DNA of 64,000 bases from NCBI GenBank assembly GCA_033030425.1, contig JAUFSD010000021.1, positions 1,240,001-1,304,000 of the forward strand, in the 5' to 3' direction. Origin of the DNA: Verpa conica (taxonomy: Eukaryota; Ascomycota; Pezizomycetes; Pezizales; Morchellaceae). Below, one piece after another: positions 55,727-64,000 of the stretch; the first letter of the stretch is position 1; each line of letters opens with the position of its first letter. Below the pieces are notes generated by a model. The model worked only from the letters and a program-made list of their open reading frames with translations, made no database searches and was not told the origin of the DNA. The translations under genes were made by a program, and so were the position numbers.

Positions 55727-58700
55727 CTAAGTAGGTACAGACCAACGTTTTCCTTCTTCGTCACTATGGTTGTCCCTTGGAACTCGGCGGCCGAAAATAC
55801 GGGCAGCACTAAGGGACAACCGTCTCCCTGGAGACATGCCAGGGATGTCATTTTGCGGCTTAGTTGAGCTGGAGGAGCTAATGGGATCAGAGTCTTCGAG
55901 ACCTAAGGGATCAACACCCTTGCGGGAGGCGGTTAGTCTCTCCGTAGCCTTATTGGCCTTGTTTTGCAGGTTTGATCCGATGTGTTTCTTAACCCAGCCT
56001 GCAATCTGAAATACTGTTAACAGTCTTCTGTGTGCTGAGCGGGGTGGCGACTCACAGGAACGTATTTGAAAATGATCCACACCATCAGTACCAAGAAGAA
56101 CAAAGGTACCGAGACAGCAATATACCATAACCAGCTAGGATTTTTCTCTAGTACATTTATATTCATTCCGAATATTCCCTATTGAAATTAGAAATAATTA
56201 AGCCTTCTATATGTTACACGGGGGGGCGTTGCTACCGTGACAAATATCAGCGGGAGAAAGATAAACTATAATAATGTCAGTGTTAGTAACCGAATAATGT
56301 GGCTAAGTCTTACCGTAATCCAGCTAAGCCTCTTCATACTTGCTGACATCTCGATAGACCTTCGTGCCTCATATATAGAAACCAGACTAAATTCCTACTC
56401 AATCCTTATATTAGGACTCATCTTCGTTGAAGCTCTGTTTGGTATAAAGGAATACTCACGAGTCCAATTAATTTCCCTGTTTCTTTCTCTAATTCTTTTA
56501 TTCCTCCTCCACACTCTTCTTTAATGGTTTCTATTTGTTGTGATAGCCTTTGGATAGCCTTGAGCTTCCACAAACCAGCTTCTCTGTCTCCAGGGCTGGT
56601 CATTTCGTTGTAATCTGGCAACTCCGCGCATAAATAGTCGTTTTCTTTAAAGGATTTCAAGAGCTCTTTTGACTTTGCAACATGTTCTTGAAACATCGTA
56701 CGGAGTTCATTCCACTGGTGTCCACACTTCAGCAGGCATTGAGTTGTATCAGGGTCTTTCCCCCCACGGTCTAGTTGGACGCGACGCTACAGAACGCAAC
56801 ATATAAGTACTTTGGGCGCCAGGAATACTAGGGGGATTGGGCGGAAGATTTACCATCTCAGTCAGGTACATCTTGGCCTCTGCTAGTAGTTTCAGCCAAT
56901 TCTCGTATATATCATCGAGAAATAAGATGAGAAAGTCCACTCCGTGCGCAGGGATAGCAAGGTTTTCCAACTTGAGTGTTCCCCAGTATCCCACAGACTG
57001 AAATCGTAACGATTTTTCGTTTTTCTGATATGTCTTCGATTCTTTCATTATCCAGGATATTTCGACTTTACGCCTCTTAAGCCCAAATGGCTTTGGCGTT
57101 GAATCTTTGGTCCCATCCTCAGAAAGCCCTTCGGGTGGGTCGTGAACTAGAGTAAGAAAGCAAACATAGCTGACGATAACAACTTCATGTCCTGTTAGGA
57201 AGGCTCAAGACGATAAGGACTAGAAAAGGGCTAAACCTACTATGACTAGACTTAACCGAAAATATTTCCCGCTTATCCGGAATTTTCATTATGAACTTCT
57301 CACGAAGAGCCCCATGGTGCTTAGTATTAACAGCTAACCACCCCCATTCGCATTGTGTTTTTCTCTCTTTACCGCCGGGGTAGCTATAACTCTTGAGGTA
57401 GGATCGGGGGTCCGCGAAAGACTCGGTTTCATTATATGTTTTCGCACTTGAGTTCAAGCTATAATACAAGGTATTACGGTTAGCCAGGTGGTTGATGCGC
57501 GGAGCCTAAAGTCTATACTTACTCAAGGAAGTGAAGGGATGGTGAAGCACATTGCTTGATGAGGTCAATCATTATTGTTCCTTCCTTCCTGGCTAATCTA
57601 ATAGACCTGTGCTGACCCAAGTCACCTTTCAGAATTACTATATTCCGTTTATCGGCTGTCTTAGATAGATATAGTAGGTCCATCATCTTCCACACCTTCA
57701 ACCCCTCGGTGCTGGCGCCGTGCGCTAGTAAGAACTCAATTAAGTCACAATGTTTGAAACGGATTGCGACAAGCAATGGTGTCTGGCCGCAGTTGTTCTT
57801 GGCATTCAAGGCTTTGAACAGTGGTTTAGCAACTGGCTCTTGCCTAACTTTAGTGGTATCATCAAGTCCTAATAAGCTGTACTTTCTTTTCTTAGACCCG
57901 GATGCCGGTGACCCTAGCAATACAGCCAGTCTTGCCATATTACCTGCTGAACAAGTTCTATGCACGATATTCTGACCATGATCGTCCGTTGTATCGATGT
58001 TTGCGCCAAATGTCGCGAGCAAGCTTAGCACCTCCTCATGCCCACCCTTTTCTGCTAGCTCAAGAGCGGTCTTTCCTCCAGATGATGCCGGCAAGGCGTT
58101 GACATCGGCCCCAGCTGTAATTAGCAAGCCCACCACCTCTAGATGCCCGCCATCTGCTGCTGCCTGCAGCGCTGTCCTTCCTGAATTTGCGGCCGGTAAC
58201 GCGTTAACATTAGCCTTAGCTTCAATCAGCAATTTCACCAAGTCCTTATGCCCACTACCTGCGGCTGCTTGCAAAGCGGTCCTTCCGGAATGTCCTGCCG
58301 GGGGTGCATTGATATCAGCCTCGGCGTCTAGTAACAGAGCTACTATATCCGCATGACCACCACCGGCTGCCGCCTGTAATGCCGTTCGACCCGAGATCTC
58401 CGCCGGCAGTGCATTTACGTCAGCCCCAGCATCTATCAGTAAGGTCACGATCTTCGTATGACCAGAGCCTGCTGCTGCCTGTAGTGCCGTCCTGCCCGAG
58501 TTACTCGCTGCCGGTGCGTTGACATCAGCTTCGGCTTCTATTAGCATAGATACCAAATGTATATTCCCACTCTCTGCTGCAGTCTGTAGGGCCGTCCTTC
58601 CCGCCGCCGATCTATCGATATCAACCCCATTTTGAATTAACAATAACACACATTCGTCATGCCCGCCTTCTATAGCTGCTTGTAAAGCCACCTTTCCCGA

Positions 58701-59321
58701 GTTCCCGGCCGGGGGCGCATTTACATCAGCCCCATGTTGAATAAGTGACTTTATGGACTCCGAGTGACCACCTTCCGCCGCTGCCTGTAGTGCTGTCCGT
58801 CCTGAACTTTCCGCCGGAAAAGCGTTGATATCGGCCCCGGAACCAATCAACAACTCCACCAGATCAGTATGTCCACAACCTGCTGCTACCTGCAAAGCGG
58901 TCCTTCCCGAGTTTCTTGCCGGAGGTGCATTGACATCTGCCCCAGCCTCTATCAGTAATGTTACTAGATCCGCATGCCCACCCTCCGCAGCCGCTTGTAA
59001 GGCCGTCCTCCCAGATACCCCCACTGGCGGCGCGTTGATATTAGCCCCTGCATTTTTCAGTAATATAACCACCTCCATATGTCCTCCTTTTGCTGCTGCT
59101 TGCAGAGCTGTCCTACGCGAGGTTACTGCTGGGGGTTCCGGGTTCGAAGAACTATAAGACGTTCGGGTAGGGCCCCCTAGGTTCCTTAACCTTGGGCTAC
59201 GAAACCTTTTGCCTGGTGGGGGGTAGTACGCATCGATTTCTACTCCGGCATGTATCAAGCGCGCTACTGTTTTATAATTCCCCCTTCCCGCTTCCAGTAC
59301 TAGCTCATCGACCCTGTTCAT
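55727..59321 (-). CDS. ankyrin-repeat protein with CorA-like C-terminal domain, 8 exons
   Basis: Exons 59321-57523, 57458-57304, 57191-56854, 56786-56460, 56394-56314, 56265-56236, 56178-56056 and 56005-55727 give about 1043 residues in one frame. Residues 75-455 hold eleven 35-residue ankyrin repeats that are very alike (SGRTALQAAAEGGH, ADVNAPP), with one or two diverged repeats behind. The C-terminal half matches the fungal CorA-like region: KVEISWIMKES, SVGYWGTL, ARRSIEMSASMKRLSWIT, then FIFLPLIFVT, GIFGMNI (the GMN motif of CorA channels) and a last membrane helix after NPSWLWY. Exon 6 has only 30 bp. Donors are GTAAGT, GTGAGA, GTAAAT, GTGAGT, GTAAGA, GTAGCA and GTGAGT. CorA proteins move Mg2+ in bacteria; in fungal ankyrin fusions a transport role is unproven. 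Cytosolic repeats with a membrane anchor are likely. Confidence 0.85.
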
Positions 59322-59324
59322 CCT

Positions 59325-62300
59325 CCGTTTACCCTTTAAGCTGGGTTGAGCTGGACTCTGAAGGGTAGGGTAATCGTAGGAAGCTGATTGAGGGATTACG
59401 GTGCTGAAGAGTGATTGTATATCGTGGTAAAGGCTTATTCCGTATTAGAGGACTACTGATGTTTGTTCCTCAGGGTCTCACGGGACTTGCGCAGGTATAA
59501 CAGATGTTGCTGGGTTTATAGTAGGAGTAGGTTTTGGGGGTGGTTTCGGGGGTGGGTCGGAACTTAATGAAGGGTGCTTTACGGCTACGGAGTTGTAGAA
59601 GCTGTGGTAAGCTGAGATGTACAAGGAGTCATGCAATGGCAAAGGTTTTACCTTCGTAGAGATGGAGGGGTTGACAGCGTTTCTTATTTGGTAGAATAAG
59701 AACTGTGACGCTTAGTAAGCCTGATAACCTTAAAGCCACAACACTATTATATGTATGGTATGCCTCTCTTACCCATGCATCGCTTACGACGATCTCCAAC
59801 TATAACAGAGGTGTCTTGCTAATTTCTTTTCAGAGGAATGCGACTAGCCAAAGCCCTATGAAAACGAAATATAAGCGGGGTGTGGAATGGCGCCGACAAG
59901 ACTATAACCCTGGGCCTTGACATCCAGATTTACAATCATGCGAAGATGCGTGACGACATGGTATAAAGGATACGGCCACCAAGAGAAGTCTCAATAGGCC
60001 ATTTCTCGCCTTGGGTGGATCGAGATAAGAAAAGCAACGTTGAAAAGTAGAAATAATCACTTTTTGTGGGTGTTGCAAGGGTCCAAATCGGTATTCTATA
60101 TGTATGCAGTCGCATTTGAAAGCCCCACCCCACCTATGGAGTCCGCTTGTGGCTTACAGCCGCTGAGACAGTCAGTTGTACCGATGGTAGTTATTAGAAT
60201 CAGTTAATCGTTTAGTATGTCTACATGCAAGTCTACATATACCTTGCTCTCGTTTTCTGTTACTTTCTAACTTTTTCTACAAGAACTTCGTTGCTGCTTC
60301 GTTGTCCCAGAATGTGCCAAGACTTGCCGAGCATCTCCCAGCCACGTCTTGCACAGTGGATGTGATTTATCACAGACCCCATTGGAGCTTTGTGAGTGAA
60401 TTTTGGTCGCCTGCATCTACCAAGAGCCTCCTTGGCGTGCACTTATCATCCTCGCGTAGCCAGAAATCTCAATCCTTTGGTTGGATAATATCCTGCGCAC
60501 CATACGCCGCTCACCGTGCGCATCTCTACGTGTATCGGCACTTTATTAGTGGTAGCTGCATGGGCTTTCTTAAGCCCCACAATCTCCTCACTGGCTAGCA
60601 ATATACGTCACTACGTCAGAAGTCTGGGCAATGTGCAATGTGGAGAGATTCGATCACCGGACTAGTAATATCAGCCGCGATCAGTCTAAACGTGAGAAAG
60701 TTCGAGTTACACAATATGATATTATGGCTTTCACCGCGACGAAAGAATAGGCCCTCTGATCCCCTAGATAGAGAGACCACAATCTGCTCCGACCCAGGTG
60801 CTTTATGAAAATGATCTAATTTTCGGGCTCTAAATTTTCTACCCTGATCGTGTCTAATTGTGTTTTTCTACGGTTGCTTTCGTGCTCTTCATGACCGTTG
60901 CTGCTCTTATTACACACGATCCTGGTATGTATATTAATAAGCGCCTGAGTATATCGTATACCCTTTAAAAGAAATTCGTCTTTGGTGCTACTCAGGCATT
61001 TATTAAATCGCAACCAAAAGAACAGTAGTAATTGTAGCAGCACTTCAGGTCACGTGATGATAGTAAAGTGAATACATAGTATTTAATAAACGCCTGAGTA
61101 GCTTGGAATAATATGTTTCTAGGAATTTGAAATAGCTAATAACAATGTTCATCGATCCTAGGAGAACTCCTGTTCTATGTAGATATAATACCTAGCATGT
61201 GCCCTACAAAAATGACATCATACTTGTATTCTCGATAAACTTATCCCAACCTTATCGGATGTCTTTCCCTAAAGTAGAGCTACCTAGCTGAATTAGAGGA
61301 CAATGGAGCGAAGAAAAAGGAGAAATCAGTAGCCGGACCCTAAGGAGAAGTAGGTGGGCTCAAGACCACCACACAGCTAATATCAAGTACTATTTTGTGG
61401 AAGTCTTTTTTCATAGTTTTGTAGGTAAAGTTACGAGTTACTGTTTCGCTAGAGGTTTTGCGTTACCGACATATAGAAATAGTAGGAACAAATATTAACT
61501 ATTTTAGGTTTATTGTCATCCAATTTTGTTGGTTTTGGTCCTAGGGGTATTCAGAAGCCGGTGGTAGGCGACACTTGGGATCTTATCGGCTAGGTTTAAT
61601 CTAATCTAATCTCCATCTACTACGACTCTCCAAAGCCTAGAATAGAGGGCTACCAAACAAACCCTTCTATTCTCACCCAAGATTCACCAGTGACCAAGCG
61701 GTAGCAGAATTTCTGCTCTAGCCTAAAAAGACTATCTTAGGCCCTAGCCCTAAGTAAAGTAATCCCTTTTCACCTCTAATAGGCCTTTCTGGAGAGGGCT
61801 TTATGAGACCTGTTTAGCTGCATTGCCGTACAGGGATTCATAGTGTCGGCAGGCATTATTTATGACCGAGCCTTTCTCCATAAAGGATATGGGTACGTAG
61901 CGGAATTCGAGGGACTATGCAACCCTCGCTAAACTACTCGAAAATCAATACCTGCCAATTACAAAAGTAATGTCCGGTGAGCAGGAGTAGAGATGTGTCT
62001 ACACATATCTCAGCCCCGATACCCACTCTAACTTTCCCACCATTCACCAGCGCGCTTATTCCTTGGTTCTCGGAAATTTCCAACTGTATTTATAAAAGTC
62101 TGTAGGCCTCGCGAGCGGAAAATCGAGAGAGGGGGGTTAGGTTTAATTTCGCAAATCGTTCAGTATAAATGCAGCATTGGTAGAAAGATGTGTAAGCCAA
62201 TCATAAAAATTCCGGGAAACACATGGAAAGTCAAGTGGTCATACACTTGAACCACGGAATCATAGAGGGCTATCAGTAGCCAAAGAGCTTAGCCTGAAAG

Positions 62301-63430
62301 AGATATAATGTTATACCAGCACAGGTAACGATGGGAATATATATACGGTTATCTATTACAATAAGTACCTGTCTTACATACATGAAAACCACGACCCAAG
62401 TCCTACGAATATCGTATAGCACAAAGACCCCCTACTACTAAACTAGTTGCTACTAGTGTGTGATAAAGAGCGTTGGTGATACGGCCGATAAATTCCAGCA
62501 TTCAAACATCCAATATATTGATATATAGAGATGGAAACAATATTATGCATGAAAAAAGAGTGTTAGGGTAAGTGTACTAATCTCTTTGTATCCTAAATCA
62601 GACGTAAATGAAGATAAGAGATAAAGAAATAAGAAGCCTACCCTCCTTCAATATAGGTATGTAGGAAGTTTCCTTGGAGATATTTAGGCGAGAAAGAAGC
62701 CTAATATCACTAATCCACTAAACACACAACAAGACATTGCATTCTTGGCATCATGACGCTATCACGCTTTCTCTGCCGTCCTTTTTCGGTGGTTTTTTGG
62801 ACTTCTTCAGTATATGTCCCTCCAACACAGCCGTTTGATGTTTCGTTGAGTTCCTCAGAAGACCCTTTATATGCTGTTTCGGTCGAGCCTTTTTAGGCTT
62901 ACTCAGAAGAAATTTCAGCAATAACTCTGCCCGGAGATTCCTAGACCTCTCCAATAGATCGTTTGAGAACTGCTCCTTTGTTCCCTTCTTCTGGGAGCCC
63001 TTTCGAGTATCACTGGGGACAGCTTCATTAGGGGCACCACTGTGGTGCGTTCTTGGGTTTCCTTTTCTGGGAAACTTATTATGTGATCGCTGGTATCCAC
63101 CTCTTCGGACATCTCTAGGTCACCGTTGCCTATACTTTCTTAGGATATTTTCTTCATCTTCGTCATCGTCATCCACCCCACTCTATTTCATGCTGAACTT
63201 CCACCAGGAGTTTTTTCCGAGACACAAACTACCAAAATTCCGGCTTGAATACCATTTCAACTTGAAGAGGTTGTATGATCAACGCCTGGGGACTACCCTC
63301 AGTGGGGGTGTGATTTGCTTTCTCTTGATTGCACACTATCCGCAAAATGAGCCAGAACTCATTATGGGAAAGTCCTTTGTTACGTTCTTCGTATAAACCA
63401 GGAAGCTTGGAGCTGCGGTACATCGTCGCC
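59325..63430. other. gene-poor stretch, 4 kb
   Basis: Frames at 59705, 59936, 60302 and 60816 lack family features. At 62751-63112 two Lys/Arg-rich minus-strand frames (67 and 65 codons) overlap and shift against each other; they may be a decayed basic protein. From 61590 a short taatc repeat. No tRNA found. Confidence 0.45.
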
Positions 63431-63435
63431 GGAAT

Positions 63436-63982
63436 TACGCATCATCGCAGCATATAAGGCCGCCAACATCCTTGCAACCATAGACAGGTTTGAAGATGCT
63501 GTCAATCTGCTCTCAATTATATATCCATGATTTTTAGGGCGGGTTGATTGCGAGCACCTGATTTCCACCCTCCAGAGCTCGAATAAAAAACTCTGCTTTT
63601 TTTTTTACAAAGGTTAAATCGTCTCCGTACAAAAGTTGATTCCCCACTAGAATATGGTGAAGAAACCTATGAGAAGGCACGCGATAGGAGGGTAAAAGCT
63701 GTTGATGAACTAGCACAAATATTGGCTTATATCCGGCAGATATGTGGCTTTGGAGGATTTCAGCTCCCTCCCCGCCCGGAAGACCTCATGTTGATGGCAC
63801 AGGAAGGCCCAATCATCATGACTAATTGTTCCCGCTGTCAAAATGACGCTATTGTCTTGTCAGAATACACTATCAAAGCGTTGCCACTCCCTTTTTGCTA
63901 TACGATGAAGGGAGTGGTTAGTAAAAACATGCTGCACTTAATAGCGATTACAGTACAATGGTCCTATATCGATATTATTTAG
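63436..63982 (+). pseudogene. TPR-CHAT protein remnant
   Basis: Pieces of a fungal TPR-CHAT protein in the right order on the plus strand. RIIAAYKAANIL...FEDAVNLL is the last TPR-like part, broken by a stop at about 63525 and a frame change to GRVDCEHLISTLQS. From about 63616 the frame is open: LEYGEETYEKARDRRVKAVD, YIRQICGFGGFQLPP and EGPIIMTNCSRCQNDAIVL form the linker and the start of the CHAT (caspase-like) protease domain. It stops at 63980, before the catalytic His and Cys region. CHAT proteases can trigger cell death in bacteria and are widespread in fungi with unknown roles. The window edge follows, but the stop lies inside the domain, so this copy is broken. Confidence 0.72.
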
Positions 63983-64000
63983 AAGGACATCCTAATCCAC

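Noticed and set aside
60260..60598. Transposase-like fragment
   Set aside because: A few residues on the minus strand suggested a Tc1-type piece, but no DDE motif or inverted ends were found.
62751..63180. Lys-rich protein on the minus strand
   Set aside because: Two frames of about 65 codons overlap out of phase; a decayed gene is possible but not supportable.

Overview
The window is nuclear DNA of a filamentous ascomycete (Pezizomycotina; I cannot name the class safely). Evidence: introns of 46-112 bp with GTRNGT donors, CTAAC/CTGAC-type branch sites and AG acceptors; fungal families (DUF3433 membrane protein, ULD_2 ubiquitin-like domain protein, ankyrin-CorA-like protein, TPR-CHAT relic, H-type lectin); small secreted cysteine-rich proteins; and a large load of retrotransposons and DNA transposons in AT-rich, gene-poor sequence.

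Layout. 0-9 kb: a repeat junkyard with a LINE reverse-transcriptase relic, a 150-bp minisatellite, two families of solo LTRs (A, about 360 bp; B, about 420 bp), a LINE that encodes only ORF1, and a non-autonomous element that shares its 3' tail with that LINE. 9.8-11.5 kb: a decayed Ser/Thr/Val-rich gene. 12.5-14.1 kb: a 23-unit, 71/74-bp minisatellite. 14.4-15.4 kb: an intact three-exon ULD-domain gene. 15.4-21.7 kb: almost empty. 21.7-30.3 kb: a three-exon DUF3433 membrane-protein gene split in its last exon by a full-length Ty1/copia element with an intact 1415-codon polyprotein. 32.4-45.0 kb: a nested nest. A DNA transposon with about 75-bp terminal inverted repeats and a 5-bp target duplication (CTCAT) carries an integrase-type DDE transposase, a divergently transcribed zinc-ribbon protein and a small zinc-finger protein. 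It has been invaded by a TA-flanked TIR element, two family-A LTRs (one holding a family-B LTR), a 653-bp solo LTR and a complete non-coding LTR element. Removing the insertions rejoins the transposase exactly in frame (535 codons). 47.7-48.6 kb: an H-type lectin pseudogene. 51-54.4 kb: three paralogous secreted cysteine-rich proteins, two in a clear tandem duplication. 55.7-59.3 kb: an eight-exon ankyrin-CorA-like gene (about 1043 aa). 63.4 kb to the edge: remains of a TPR-CHAT gene.

How the parts relate. Most functional content is accessory: secreted proteins, recognition-type repeat proteins, and mobile elements. Every solo LTR but one has a perfect 5-bp target duplication, which allows a relative dating of insertions. 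Several unrelated element families (LINE, its non-autonomous partner, at least two LTR families, and in part the copia element) share one promoter layout: a TATA box, a G-run/C-run hairpin right behind it, and an ACGCAAC box about 30-40 bp further on. Exon boundaries were derived by hand from frame and splice-site logic and need transcript confirmation.
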